Of a stretch of DNA of 37,615 nt, positions 13,988 to 23,800 are shown piece after piece. The stretch is from the NCBI GenBank assembly GCA_016712985.1, contig JADJQA010000020.1, forward strand, positions 1 through 37,615, written 5' to 3'. Within the stretch, counting starts at the first letter, position 1. Each line of letters starts with the position of its first letter. The stretch is from Sulfuritalea sp. (GTDB taxonomy: Bacteria > Pseudomonadota > Gammaproteobacteria > Burkholderiales > Rhodocyclaceae). The notes below the pieces were generated by a model that was given only the letters and a program-made list of their open reading frames with translations, made no database searches and was not told the DNA's origin. A program made the translations under genes and the position numbers.

Positions 13988-15196
13988 TCAGATACGCTCG
14001 ATGATCGTCGCGGTTCCCATGCCGCCGCCGACGCAGAGCACGGCGAGGCCGGTCGCGAGGTCGCGGCGTTCGAGTTCGTCGAGCAGGGTGCCGAGGATCA
14101 TCGCGCCGGTGGCGCCCAGCGGATGGCCCATGGCGATCGCGCCGCCATTGACGTTCACCTTGTCGGGCGATACCTCGAGCGCCTGCATGAAGCGCAGCAC
14201 CACCGCGGCGAAGGCTTCGTTGACCTCGAACAGATCGATGTCGCCGACATTCATGCCGACGCGCTTCAGCGCCTTTTCCGCGGCATACGAGGGACCGGTC
14301 AGCATGATCGACGGCTCGGAGCCGATCGAGGCGAAGGCGCGGACCCTGGCACGCGCCTTGAGGCCCAGCGCCGCGCCGATTTCCCGCGTGCCGAACAGCA
14401 CCGCTGCCGCGCCATCGACGATGCCCGAACTGTTTCCCGCGTGATGCACGTGATCGATGCGCTCGACTTCCGGATAGCGTTGCAGGATCACGCTGTCGAA
14501 GCCGTACTTCTCGCCCTGCTCCTGAAACGAGGGCTTGAGTTGTGCGAGCGATTCCAGCGTGGTTTCCGCTCGCATATGTTCGTCATTGGCGAGTACCACC
14601 AGGCCGTTGATGTCTTTCACGGGCACCACGGAGCCGGTGAAGCGCCCGGCTTCCCACGCCTCCCTGGCGCGGCGCTGGGATTCGACGGCGTAGCGGTCGA
14701 CGTCCATGCGCGAAAAGCCCCACTTCGTGGCGATCAGGTCGGCCGAAATGCCCTGCGGCACGAAGGCGGCTTTCGCCGCCACCTGCGGGTCGGTCGGCCA
14801 GGCGCCACCCGAAGAGAAGATCGGCACGCGCGACATCGACTCGACGCCGCCGCCGACCACCAGGTCGGCCTGGCCGGACATGATCTGCGCCGCAGCCTGG
14901 TTGCAGGCCTCGAGGCCCGACGCGCAAAAGCGGCTGACGGTGACTCCCGGCGCGCTGGTGGCGTAGTCGGCATGGAGCGCGGCGATCCGCGCGATGTCGG
15001 CGCCCTGCTCGCCGATCGGCTCGACGCAGCCGAGTACCACGTCATCGACCCGCGAGGTATCCAGCGCGTTGCGCTCGCGCAGCGCGCGCAATGCCGTCGC
15101 CGCCAGATAGATCGGCGTGACCTGGTTCAGGCTGCCACCCTGCCTGCCCCGGCCGCGCGGCGTGCGCAGCGCGTCGAAAATCAAGGCTTCGGCCAT
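13988..15196 (-). CDS. Thiolase (acetyl-CoA acyltransferase)
   Basis: 402-residue thiolase catalysing thiolytic cleavage of 3-ketoacyl-CoA in beta-oxidation (or the reverse condensation). The nucleophile is C91 in TVSRFCASGLEACNQAA. The other signatures are VNEAFAAVVLRFM, the GGAIAMGHPLGATGA histidine loop and the C-terminal acid/base Cys in CVGGGMGTATIIERI. ATG at 15196 overlaps the TAA of the upstream acyl-CoA dehydrogenase by one base. A longer frame exists but would sit inside that gene. With the dehydrogenase it forms a two-gene operon; hydratase and 3-hydroxyacyl-CoA dehydrogenase genes must lie elsewhere. Chain-length preference cannot be read. Confidence 0.96.
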   Translation of the reverse strand: MAEALIFDALRTPRGRGRQGGSLNQVTPIYLAATALRALRERNALDTSRVDDVVLGCVEPIGEQGADIARIAALHADYATSAPGVTVSRFCASGLEACNQAAAQIMSGQADLVVGGGVESMSRVPIFSSGGAWPTDPQVAAKAAFVPQGISADLIATKWGFSRMDVDRYAVESQRRAREAWEAGRFTGSVVPVKDINGLVVLANDEHMRAETTLESLAQLKPSFQEQGEKYGFDSVILQRYPEVERIDHVHHAGNSSGIVDGAAAVLFGTREIGAALGLKARARVRAFASIGSEPSIMLTGPSYAAEKALKRVGMNVGDIDLFEVNEAFAAVVLRFMQALEVSPDKVNVNGGAIAMGHPLGATGAMILGTLLDELERRDLATGLAVLCVGGGMGTATIIERI

Positions 15197-16350
15197 TACA
15201 GGCTCCTGCTGATGAGTTCCTTCATGATCTCGTTGGTGCCACCATAGATCCGTTGCACGCGCGAATCGGCCCAGGCCCGGGTGATCGGGTATTCCCACAT
15301 GTAGCCGTAGCCGCCATGCAGCTGCACGCACTCGTCCATAACCTTGAATTGCAAATCGGTGCACCAGTACTTGGCCATCGACGCCGTCGCCGGGTCGAGC
15401 TTGTTTTCCAGCAGCAGTTCGATGCATCGGTCCACGAAGACGCGGCCGATCTGCACCTCGGTCTTGAGTTCGGCGAGCTTGAAGCGGGTGTTCTGGAACT
15501 TGATGATCTCCTGGCCGAAGGCCTTGCGCTCGCGGGTGTAGGCCACCGTCCAGTCGATCGCCGCCTCGGCCGACGCCATCGCGATCACGGCGATCTGCAA
15601 GCGCTCCCAGGGCAGTTCCTGCATCAGGTAGACGAAGCCGCTGTTCTCGTCACCGAGCAGATTTTCCGCCGGCACCTTGACGTTGTCGAAGAACAGCTCG
15701 CAGGTGTCCTGCGCCTTCATGCCGGGCTTGGACAGCGGCTTGCCCTTGGTGAATCCGGGCATCGAGGTATCGACCACCAGCAGGCTGGTGCCCTTGGCGC
15801 CCCTGTTGCCAACTGCGGCCGGATCGGTCTTCGCGGCGACGATGACCAGGTCGCACAGGTAGCCGTTGGTGATGAAGATTTTCGAGCCGTTCAGCACGTA
15901 ATGGTCGCCTTGACGAATGGCCGTGGTGCGCAGCCCCTGCAGGTCGGAGCCTGCGCCCGGCTCGGTCATCGCGATGGCCGCGACCATTTCGCCGCTGGCC
16001 ATTTTCGGCAGGTATTTCTGCTTCACGTGTTCGCTGCCGTAATGCAGCAGATAGGGCGCGACGATCTCGGAATGCAGCCCCCAGCCCAGCCCGGTGGCGT
16101 TGATGCGGGCCGCTTCCTCCATCACGATCACCGAGAAACGCTTGTCGACGCCGCCGCCGCCGTATTCCTCGGGCATCGAGGCGCAAAGAAAGCCGGCGGC
16201 ACCGGCCTTGGTCCAGAACTCGCGATCGACGTGGGCCTGCTCTTCCCAGCGCGCGTGGTGTGGTGCGACCTCCTGCTCCAGGAAACGGCGAACGCTGTCG
16301 CGAAACTGCTGGTGTTCCTCTTCAAACAGGGTGCGCGGAATCGACATCAT
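15196..16350 (-). CDS. Acyl-CoA dehydrogenase (long-chain type)
   Basis: 384-residue flavoenzyme for the first step of fatty acyl-CoA oxidation. Typical motifs: MTEPGAGSDLQGLRTTA (128-144), KIFITNGYLCDLVIVAAKTD and QLHGGYGYMWEYPITRAWAD. The C-terminal RIYGGTNEIMKELISRSL has Gly where short/medium-chain enzymes have the catalytic Glu. The alternative base of long-chain and isovaleryl-type enzymes is present as E249 in LPWERLQIA, so the enzyme should be active. Two adjacent ATGs (16350, 16347) follow GGAGAGCCTGCC. It is divergent from the AidB-like dehydrogenase, and the 18-bp palindrome at 16392-16409 lies about 40 bases upstream, presumably the TetR operator. Confidence 0.95.
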   Translation of the reverse strand: MMSIPRTLFEEEHQQFRDSVRRFLEQEVAPHHARWEEQAHVDREFWTKAGAAGFLCASMPEEYGGGGVDKRFSVIVMEEAARINATGLGWGLHSEIVAPYLLHYGSEHVKQKYLPKMASGEMVAAIAMTEPGAGSDLQGLRTTAIRQGDHYVLNGSKIFITNGYLCDLVIVAAKTDPAAVGNRGAKGTSLLVVDTSMPGFTKGKPLSKPGMKAQDTCELFFDNVKVPAENLLGDENSGFVYLMQELPWERLQIAVIAMASAEAAIDWTVAYTRERKAFGQEIIKFQNTRFKLAELKTEVQIGRVFVDRCIELLLENKLDPATASMAKYWCTDLQFKVMDECVQLHGGYGYMWEYPITRAWADSRVQRIYGGTNEIMKELISRSL

Positions 16351-16391
16351 GGCAGGCTCTCCGTCATTGGATTGGAAGGGCCGGATGTTAC

Positions 16392-16409
16392 CAAGCAAGC
16401 GCTTGCTTG
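16392..16409. promoter_or_regulatory. 18-bp perfect palindrome, likely TetR operator
   Basis: CAAGCAAGCGCTTGCTTG is a perfect palindrome in the 110-base gap between divergent acyl-CoA dehydrogenase genes. A further half-like copy, ACAAGCAAAC, follows at 16410-16419. Size and symmetry fit a TetR dimer site, and a tetR gene ends the rightward operon, so local repression relieved by an acyl-CoA is the simplest model. Confidence 0.75.
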
Positions 16410-16460
16410 ACAAGCAAACCGGGCACGGGAAGAATGCGCAGAACCTCCGAAAGCCGACCC

Positions 16461-18128
16461 ATGATCCCGACACCCTCCGTATTGACCGCCACGCATGAAG
16501 TCCTGAACCAGGCCCATGCGCTGCAGGACTACAACGCCTATACGAGCAACCTCGCGCTGCAGGAAGCCGTGGCGCGCGAGCAGGCGGGCTGGGCCCACGA
16601 CTGGCTGATCGAGCGCGGCGCCGAGGTCGGCAGCGCGGAATGGATCGAGCACGGCCGGCTGGCCAACGTCAATCCGCCGCAGTTGAAGCTGTTCGATCGC
16701 TACGGCAACCGTCGCGACGAGGTCGAGTTCCATCCTTCATGGCACGAATGCCTGGGCTGGCTCAAGCGCCATGGCTGCGATACCGGACCCTGGGCCGATC
16801 CGAAGCCAGGGGCGCATGTCGCCCGCGCCGCCGCCTATGTGATGTTCGCCGAGATCGAGGACGGCTCGCTGTGTCCCACCACGATGACCTACGGCGCGGT
16901 GCCCGCGCTGCGCCATGCGCCGGAGATCGCTCGCGAGTGGCTGCCGCTGCTGCTCTCGCGCGACTACGACCAGCGCTTCATTCCCGCCACGAAAAAGCGC
17001 GGCGCGTTGATCGGCATGGGCATCACCGAAAAGCAGGGTGGCTCGGATGTACGCGCAAACATGACCCGCGCAGAGCCTGCCGGTGATGGGATCTGGCGCC
17101 TCACCGGCCACAAGTGGTTCCTCTCCGCGCCGATGTGCGACGCCTTCCTCGTCACCGCGCAGTCACCCAAAGGGCTGTCGTGCTTCTTCGTGCCGCGCTG
17201 GACGCCGGACGGACGACTCAACGAGATCCGCATCCAGCGCTTCAAGGACAAGCTCGGCGACCGCTCCAACGCCGGCACCGAAGCCGAGTTCTGGGGCTCG
17301 CAGGGCTGGCTGGTCGGGGAGGAGGGGCGAGGCATTCCGACGGTGCTGGAAATGGGTGTCTACACGCGGCTGGACTGTGCCATCGGCAGCACCGGCATCA
17401 TGCGTGCCGCGCTGTCGCAGGCGCTGCATCACACGTCCCTGCGTTCCGCTTTCGGCAAGCTGCTGCGGCAGCAGCCATTGATGATGAATGTGCTGGCCGA
17501 CATGGCCCTGGAAACCGAGGCCGCCACCGCGCTGTCGCTGCGCCTGGCGCGCGCCTTCGACGCGCAGCAGGAGGATAACGATGGGGCGGAAACCCTGTTG
17601 CGCCGCATTCTGACCCCGGTCGCCAAGTTCTGGATCTGCAAGCGCTGCCCGACCCTGGTGGCCGAGGCGATGGAGGTGCACGGCGGCAACGGTTACGTCG
17701 ATGAAGGACCGATGCCGCGCCTGTTCCGCCAAAGCCCGCTGAACTCGATCTGGGAGGGCTCGGGCAATGTCATGTGTCTCGACACGCTGCGCGCGATGGA
17801 GCGACATCCGCGCAGCGTCGAGGTGCTGGCGGCGGAGATCGCGCCGGCGCTGGGCAAGGACCGCGCCTTCGACCGCTTCGTGGCAAAGCTGAAGGACGGG
17901 CTCAACAATCCGCAGGATATCGAAATCCGCTCCCGCGAACTGACGCAGGGCATTGCCCTGGCGATGCAGGGCGCGCTGCTGCTGTGCCATGCGCCGGCGC
18001 CGGTGGCGGAAGCCTTCTGCGCTTCGCGGCTGACGCCCGGTCATTGCGGCGGCGCTTTCGGTACGCTGCCCGCGGCGAGCGATTTCAAGGGCCTTATCGA
18101 CCGCGCCTGGCCAGGCCCGCAGGCATGA
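16461..18128 (+). CDS. AidB-like acyl-CoA dehydrogenase
   Basis: 555 residues, the length of the AidB branch (about 540) rather than of ordinary acyl-CoA dehydrogenases. It starts MIPTPSVLTATHEVLNQAHA. Visible motifs: CPTTMTYGAVPALRHAPE, GMGITEKQGGSDVRANMT, TGHKWFLSAPMCDAFLVTAQ, KLGDRSNAGTEAEFWGSQGW, MEVHGGNGYVDEGPMPRLFR and the catalytic-Glu box SIWEGSGNVMCLDTLRAM. AidB itself protects DNA from alkylation, but paralogues in catabolic clusters oxidise acyl-CoAs; the TetR and thiolase neighbours favour the second role. The start at 16461 was chosen as it follows the divergent promoter; longer frames run into the neighbouring gene. The stop overlaps the next gene by ATGA. Confidence 0.92.
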   Translation: MIPTPSVLTATHEVLNQAHALQDYNAYTSNLALQEAVAREQAGWAHDWLIERGAEVGSAEWIEHGRLANVNPPQLKLFDRYGNRRDEVEFHPSWHECLGWLKRHGCDTGPWADPKPGAHVARAAAYVMFAEIEDGSLCPTTMTYGAVPALRHAPEIAREWLPLLLSRDYDQRFIPATKKRGALIGMGITEKQGGSDVRANMTRAEPAGDGIWRLTGHKWFLSAPMCDAFLVTAQSPKGLSCFFVPRWTPDGRLNEIRIQRFKDKLGDRSNAGTEAEFWGSQGWLVGEEGRGIPTVLEMGVYTRLDCAIGSTGIMRAALSQALHHTSLRSAFGKLLRQQPLMMNVLADMALETEAATALSLRLARAFDAQQEDNDGAETLLRRILTPVAKFWICKRCPTLVAEAMEVHGGNGYVDEGPMPRLFRQSPLNSIWEGSGNVMCLDTLRAMERHPRSVEVLAAEIAPALGKDRAFDRFVAKLKDGLNNPQDIEIRSRELTQGIALAMQGALLLCHAPAPVAEAFCASRLTPGHCGGAFGTLPAASDFKGLIDRAWPGPQA

Positions 18129-18406
18129 ACGGCATCCATCCCGCGTGGCTGGCCGCCACCGAGTTCCTCGACTACGGCGTGCGGTCGCTGGATTTCGACG
18201 GTGAGACCGATTCGCTGATGCATCCTTACAACTCAACCAACCAGCGCCACATGGAATACGTGAAGCAGCGCGGCGAGTTCGACGACCTGCCCTACGATGA
18301 ACTGGTGGGAGACATGGTCCGCATGTATCCGCAACTGGTCGCCTTCAGCGAAAGGCAAGTCGGCGGCGACTTCGACCAAGAAGCGATCGTCCGACCCGCA
18401 TCATGA
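18125..18406 (+). CDS. 93-residue protein of unknown function
   Basis: Begins MNGIHPAWLAATEFLDYGVR with its ATG overlapping the dehydrogenase stop (ATGA). Later it contains HMEYVKQRGEFDDLPYDELV and DMVRMYPQLVAFSE. The opening H-P-x-W-L-x-A-T-x-F-L-D is reminiscent of the first residues of some transglutaminase-like proteins, so this may be a truncated or rearranged relative, but the resemblance is weak. The 22-base gap to the tetR start and translational coupling upstream argue it is expressed with the operon. Confidence 0.55.
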   Translation: MNGIHPAWLAATEFLDYGVRSLDFDGETDSLMHPYNSTNQRHMEYVKQRGEFDDLPYDELVGDMVRMYPQLVAFSERQVGGDFDQEAIVRPAS

Positions 18407-18428
18407 GCGTCGGCTTGCGGGCCGTCCC

Positions 18429-19010
18429 ATGACATTGACGGAGGAACCCAATCGGCGCGCCGACATCGTGCGCGCCGCAGGGCGGCTGTTCCACCAGAAG
18501 GGCTATGCCGCCACCACCATCCGCGACATCGCCGACGCCGTCGGGATGCGTTCGGGCTCGCCTTTCTACCACTTCAAGACCAAGCACGACATGTTGCGTG
18601 CGGTGGTGCTGGAGGGCATGGACAGCATCAACCAGGCGGTGGCGAGCGTCGCAAGCTCGGACGAGTCGCCGCGCGCCGCGTTTGAGGCCATGCTGCGCGC
18701 CCATCTCGAACAACTGCTGGGCGGCGAGGGCCGCGATTTTGCCGCCACGCTGCTGCACGAGAGCCGCCACCTTAATCCCGAAGTGCTGGCCGAGGTGGTG
18801 ACGCTGAAGGATCGCTACGAGGCGATGTGGCAGAAGGCGCTGAAGGACCTGAAGCGCGCCGGGTTGATCGCCGATGACAGTCGGGTCGCGCGGCTGTTGC
18901 TGCTGGGGGCATTGAACTGGACGGTACAGTGGTACCGGCCGGACGGATCGGAAAGCGTCGAACAGATTGCACAACAGCTCGCCGGCTTGGTGATCGGCCG
19001 ACGCACTTGA
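18429..19010 (+). CDS. TetR-family transcriptional regulator
   Basis: 193 residues. The N-terminal TetR helix-turn-helix is complete: RADIVRAAGRLFHQKGYAAT followed by TIRDIADAVGMRSGSPFYHF and KTKHDMLRAVV. The C-terminal ligand-binding part is helical (AMLRAHLEQLLGGEGRDFAA, LLLLGALNWTVQWYRPDG) and resembles regulators of fatty-acid or aromatic acyl-CoA degradation. It ends the AidB-like operon and most likely represses both divergent operons through the palindrome at 16392-16409. Start ATG at 18429 chosen since the helix-turn-helix begins about 10 residues later; upstream codons belong to the overlapping hypothetical gene. Confidence 0.92.
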   Translation: MTLTEEPNRRADIVRAAGRLFHQKGYAATTIRDIADAVGMRSGSPFYHFKTKHDMLRAVVLEGMDSINQAVASVASSDESPRAAFEAMLRAHLEQLLGGEGRDFAATLLHESRHLNPEVLAEVVTLKDRYEAMWQKALKDLKRAGLIADDSRVARLLLLGALNWTVQWYRPDGSESVEQIAQQLAGLVIGRRT

Positions 19011-19149
19011 ATCCTTTCCGGATCGTTACGCGGCGCGAAGTCGGCACGCCCCATGATATAGTCTTGGCCGATTCCTTACCCTATTGGATTTCCCTGCCAG
19101 GCTGTTGTTCGCTGTCAGCTCAATCGTCAAATCACAGAAGGATATTTTC

Positions 19150-19971
19150 ATGAAGACCACCAATACCCTGGGCCTCGCACTGTTGGCGGGCCTGGCAATG
19201 TCCATTCCGGTTGCCAATGCACAAATTGCCGGGCTCGGTGACTCCATCGAGGGCGTCAACCTGTTCGGTCTGGGTGTTGCCGGGGCGCCCGACTACATGG
19301 GTTCGGACCACACCAAGGCATATCCGGCCGTTGTCGCCCGTTATCAATTCGAAGGTACTCAGCGCTATATCGCGGTGGTGGGACCGCAGGTGCAGTTGAA
19401 CCTCCTCAACGATGACACCTGGCGTTTCGGTCCGCAGCTCACTTACCGCGGCAAGCGCGACAACGACGTCGACAACGCCACCGTCAAGCAGATGGTCACC
19501 GTCGACGGCGAGTTCGAAGGCGGCGTGTTCCTGACCTACCGTTTGAAGTTGAGCAACCAGATGATGCACCAGATCAACTTCACCGGTGATATCGCCGGCG
19601 GCAGCAACGGTACCATCGGCGGCGTGCGCATGATGTGGTGGCAGCCGCTCAGCCAGCAGTGGTTGCTCAGCGTCGGCGCAGGTGTCCAGTATGCGAACAG
19701 CAAATGGATGAACACCTATTTCGGTGTCACCAATGCGCAAGATATCCTGCTTTACCCGACCCTCGGTGGTCAGCCCTACAACGCCAGCAGCGGGGTCAAG
19801 GGCTTCAACATCCCGTTCGGCCTGTCCTACTTGCTCGACAAGCAATGGATCCTCTCGGCGGGCGCTCGTTACGAGAAGCTCAGCGGCGATGCCAAGGACA
19901 GCCCGATCACGGCGATTTCCGGCGATAGCAGCCAGTGGGTCTACGGCGCCACCGCTACCTACAGGTTCTAG
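19150..19971 (+). CDS. MipA/OmpV-family outer membrane protein
   Basis: 273 residues with signal peptide MKTTNTLGLALLAGLAMSIP cleaved after NAQ or ANA. The mature protein shows the MipA/OmpV start GLGVAGAPDYMGSDHTKAYP, alternating beta strands, and a final Y-G-A-T-A-T-Y-R-F ending in Phe, the usual signal for outer-membrane barrel insertion. MipA/OmpV proteins form barrels linked to murein-synthesis scaffolding or to solute uptake; the substrate is unknown. AGAAGGATA lies about 6 bases before the ATG. The terminator at 20018-20040 closes the gene. Confidence 0.92.
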   Translation: MKTTNTLGLALLAGLAMSIPVANAQIAGLGDSIEGVNLFGLGVAGAPDYMGSDHTKAYPAVVARYQFEGTQRYIAVVGPQVQLNLLNDDTWRFGPQLTYRGKRDNDVDNATVKQMVTVDGEFEGGVFLTYRLKLSNQMMHQINFTGDIAGGSNGTIGGVRMMWWQPLSQQWLLSVGAGVQYANSKWMNTYFGVTNAQDILLYPTLGGQPYNASSGVKGFNIPFGLSYLLDKQWILSAGARYEKLSGDAKDSPITAISGDSSQWVYGATATYRF

Positions 19972-20017
19972 GTTTCGCCGCGCGCAGTTCCGGCGCGCAA
20001 TGCAGTTTCTCAAAAAA

Positions 20018-20040
20018 TCCAGCCCGCTTTGCGGGCTGGA
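20018..20040. terminator. Strong hairpin terminator, probably bidirectional
   Basis: TCCAGCCCGC (20018-20027) pairs perfectly with GCGGGCTGGA (20031-20040), loop TTT. On the minus strand it is followed by a T6 run (A-run at 20012-20017), so it is a textbook terminator for the ferredoxin gene. On the plus strand it follows the MipA/OmpV stop by 46 bases, with only a weak T stretch. Confidence 0.88.
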
Positions 20041-20084
20041 TCGTTTCTACAGTTGGCTGGTGATGGGCGATTCGCGATGGCGAT

Positions 20085-20429
20085 TCAGCGGGTCGCGGGA
20101 TGGCCGGCAAGCTTGCAGGCATCGTCGACGAGTTCCGCAATCCCGGCCACGCCAACCTGGTGATAGAAGCGCCCACCGGGGGCCAGGCGGACGTTAGGCC
20201 CCTGCTCGCAGGCACCAAGACAGACCGTGCGCTCGACCGGGAATGCCAACTGGCGTCCGCGCAACTCGGTTTCGAGCGCATCGGCGATTGCGGCGCCTGC
20301 ACATGCCGGCTTGCCGATGCGGCGATTGACGCACACCAAGAAATGTTTCCAGCCGGTACCCGGGCTATCCGGGATAGCTGGCGTCGCGGGGACGGAAGTG
20401 GAATTGTCGGGGACAAGCGGGACCGCCAT
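20085..20429 (-). CDS. [2Fe-2S] thioredoxin-like ferredoxin
   Basis: 114 residues. Four Cys are placed as in thioredoxin-fold ferredoxins: KHFLVCVNRR, then GKPACAGAAIADALE, then TVCLGACEQGPNVRLAPGGR. The intervening segment between the first two Cys is shorter than usual. The C-terminus FYHQVGVAGIAELVDDACKL is typical of the family. Small soluble electron carriers of this type accompany NuoE-like and other redox systems; a specific partner cannot be named. The first 25 residues are Pro/Ser/Thr-rich and poorly conserved in appearance, and the ATG at 20429 has no good ribosome site, so the true start may lie a little inside. Confidence 0.8.
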   Translation of the reverse strand: MAVPLVPDNSTSVPATPAIPDSPGTGWKHFLVCVNRRIGKPACAGAAIADALETELRGRQLAFPVERTVCLGACEQGPNVRLAPGGRFYHQVGVAGIAELVDDACKLAGHPATR

Positions 20430-20532
20430 ACGGCGATTTTATATGGAGATCGGTACGATGCCGTCACCGCCTAAATCCACGGTGCGCCCAAACTGTCTGG
20501 CGACCTGTCCCGCCCAAATCGCTACGACTTCG

Positions 20533-20796
20533 CTATACCTTCCGCACTCCTTCACCATATTTCGCCACGGCCTTGTCGGCCGTCAGCAGTGTCAGTCCCT
20601 CCACGCGAGCTTGTGCCAAGAGGATGGGGTCGAACGGGTCTTTGTGTAAAGGCGGGACATCGCCCATCGCCACGGTGTGTTCGCTGGCGATCGGCAATTC
20701 GCGATAGCCATTCACCAGCAACATGCGCCACAGGCGGCGCGGATCAACATTGAAGTCGGAACGTTCAAGCCCGTTCTTGATGCTGATTTCCCACAA
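20533..20796 (-). pseudogene. VapC-type PIN toxin, N-terminus lost
   Basis: The frame holds LWEISIKNGLERSDFNVDPR, ELPIASEHTVAMGDVPPLHK, DPFDPILLAQARVEGLTLLT and ADKAVAKYGEGVRKV, which is the C-terminal two thirds of a PIN-domain VapC. The usual first 45 or so residues, with the first catalytic Asp (L-L-D-T-H), are missing, and the open frame begins only at a TTG codon. No vapB antitoxin is seen. The upstream sequence is the 3' end of the EAL gene, so the toxin was truncated by rearrangement and should be inactive. Confidence 0.75.
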
Positions 20797-20842
20797 ACTG
20801 GCGGAACTGAACGGAGAACTGGCATTGACCGAAGCGCAGCGG

Positions 20843-23800
20843 TCAAGGCGACCCGGAGTCGTGTGCCTGGACTTCCTGTCCTTGCCGACTGCGGATATGC
20901 TGCAAGAAGTCGTTAGCGGGCATTGGCCGACCGAACAGATATCCTTGGGCGCTCGAGCACCCGGCCTTGAGCAACCAGTCCGCCTGCGGCAGGCTTTCGA
21001 CGCCTTCGGCGATGACCTTCAAGCGCAAACCTCCGGCCATTTGCACGATGGCGAGAACGATGGACGCATCGTCCTGGTCCTGCAGCATGTCACGCACGAA
21101 GCTCTTGTCTATCTTGAGGCGTCGCACCGGAAGCATCTTGAGGTAGCTGAGCGACGAATAGCCGGTACCGAAATCGTCGATGGCCAGGCTGACGCCCAAA
21201 TCGGCGAGTTCGTGCAGGCTATTGACGACCGCATCCGGGTTTTTCAGCAGCACGCTCTCGGTCAATTCCACTTCCAGCAACGCGGGGTCAAAGCCGCTGC
21301 GTTCCAGCGCGCTCTGGATCGTGGCGACCACGCTGCCATGATGGAACTGCACGGCCGACAGGTTGACCGACATCGTTAGCGGATTTCCAAGCGCCGCCGT
21401 CCATTCACTCGCCTGGCGGCAGGCTTCGTTCACGACCCATTCACCAATGGGCACAATCAAGCCGGTCTCTTCCGCGATGGGGATGAAACGGTCAGGTGCA
21501 ACAAACCCGAGTTCCGGCGAGTTCCACCGTATCAGCGCTTCACATCCCACAATCGAATTCGACACCAGATCGATCTGCGGCTGATAGTACAGATGGAGTT
21601 CGCCGCGATGCTGCGCGCCGCGCAGCAGGTTTTGAATCTGCATGCGCTCGGCCGCTTTGTCGTTCATCGTCTGAGAAAAGAAATGATAGGCATTGCGCCC
21701 CGCACTTTTTGCCGAATACATGGCGGTATCGGCCTTTTGCAGCAGCGTATCAAAATCGCGGCCATCGTCGGGCAACATGCTGATGCCGATGCTGAATGAT
21801 GTGTGCAAGGTATGCGGACCGATGACAAAGGGCAGATCCAGGCTGTTCAGAATGTTTCCGGCCACGGTGGCGACCAGGCTGGCTTCTGGCAAATTGGTGA
21901 GTACAACAACAAATTCGTCGCCACCCTGCCGACTGACGATGTCGCTGTCACGCAGCAGAGTCGTCAAGCGGGCGGCAATTTGCTGGAGCAGCATGTCGCC
22001 AACGTGATGGCCCAGCGTGTCATTCACATTCTTGAAGTGGTCGAGGTCGAGAAACAGCAGGGCGACCTTTGTCTTGCTGCGCCCCGCATTGCTTGCCGTC
22101 CTTGCAAAGCGTTCGCGCGCAAGGTTGCGGTTCGGCAGTTGCGTCAGCGCGTCATGCATGGCCAGGTGCTGGATTTGCGCCTGTGCCAGGTGCTGATCGG
22201 AGATGTCGGCGATGCTGCCGACCATACGCGTGGCATCGCCGTCGGCGTCTCGCTCCACGACGTTGCCGCGATCGAGCACCCAAATGATGCGTCCGTCCTG
22301 GCGGCGCATGCGGTGCTGGCTCTGATAGGCGGCTTTGCCTGCACGACAAGCCTGCAGGCGCTGGCAGACAGTTTGCCGGTCGCCTTCGTGGATCATTGGC
22401 ACATAGTCGGTTGCCGGGTGCTCCAGCATGGATTCCTGAAACCCAAGCAATTCCACCAGCGTCGGTTGTGTTTCACCAGTCCGGTGGTCAGGTCCCAGTC
22501 CCACAAGCCTTCACCGGTCGCGTCAAGCGCATAGCTCAGGCGTCTTTCGCTTTCCTCGATACGCGCGGGCGAGGGTCAGATCAGTGACGTCATTCGCGAT
22601 AACGAGGATTCTGGATTCGCCGTCGGGACCTTTGAGCGGCTTCTTGATCGCCTGAAAGTGTCGAACCTCACCGGTAACGGCGTTGGTCAAGTCCTCCTGG
22701 ACGATCTCGGTGCTGCCCCCGGCCATGACCTCAAGTACGTTTTGTCTAAGGAATTCGGCTTGCTCGGCATTGTCGATGAAGTCGGCGTCGTCCTTGCCCA
22801 CCAAGGCCTCCGTGCTGGTGTTGTACAGGCTGGCAAGCGCACGGTTACCCATCAGAAAGCGACCGTTGGCGTCCTTCATGCAGATGATGTGGGGGTTTTC
22901 GTCAATCACGGTGCGCAGCAGGGCTTCGCTTTCCTGCCGGGCCGCCTCGGCCTGCTCCAGTTCGGACAGGTTGATGTCCATGCAGAACAACGGGTGTCCT
23001 GGTTTTCGACGTTCAGCACCGTGTGGCTGGACCAGACCGGCACCAGATGGCCCGCCTTGTGGCGGAGCATCAGTCGGCCGGCGGGAATGCCCTGATTGTG
23101 CTCAAACATCCAGTGGATCGCAGCGGTAATTTCGCTGCGCATGGATTCGGGAATGATCAGTTCGAGCAGGTTGCCTTGCAGTGCCTCGGCTGCCGTGTAG
23201 CCATACAACGCCTCGGTGCCACGATTCCAGTAGGCGACGCTTCCGTCCCTCCGATACCCCTGGATGGCGACGGCGTCGACGTTCTCAAACAGGCGCTGGA
23301 ACCGGGTCTCGCTGGCGCGCAATGCCGATTCTGCCGCCTTTCTGGCAGAGATATCACGTACCACGGCGAGGATGCGGTCCGTCTCGCCGATACGGGTGAC
23401 CCGCAAGCTGACTTCAGTCCAGAACAACTCGTGGTTGTCCAGTCGTCGTGCCAGCCATTCAAACGTTTGGGGGCCTTCCGCGACGGCTTTTTGCAGCCAG
23501 CCCAGCGCATCGGCTTCGGAATAGGGCGGGATGTTGGCCGACGCATCCTTGAAACTGCTTTGCAAAGCGGTGGCTTCGGTGCAGCCATACATTTCGCACA
23601 TGCGGCGATTGACCTGCAGCACCTGCCCGGTCGCCATGTCATGAAGGAATATGGCATCAAAGATGCTGTCAAATACACTGCGAAACCGGCTTTCGCGTTC
23701 AACCAATCGCTTGAGGTCGGCTTCGCGCCCTCGATCAAAGGCTTCCCGCGACAGGACGGCGCTTGCTCGCGCTGCCAATACCTTCAGGCAACTCTGAATC

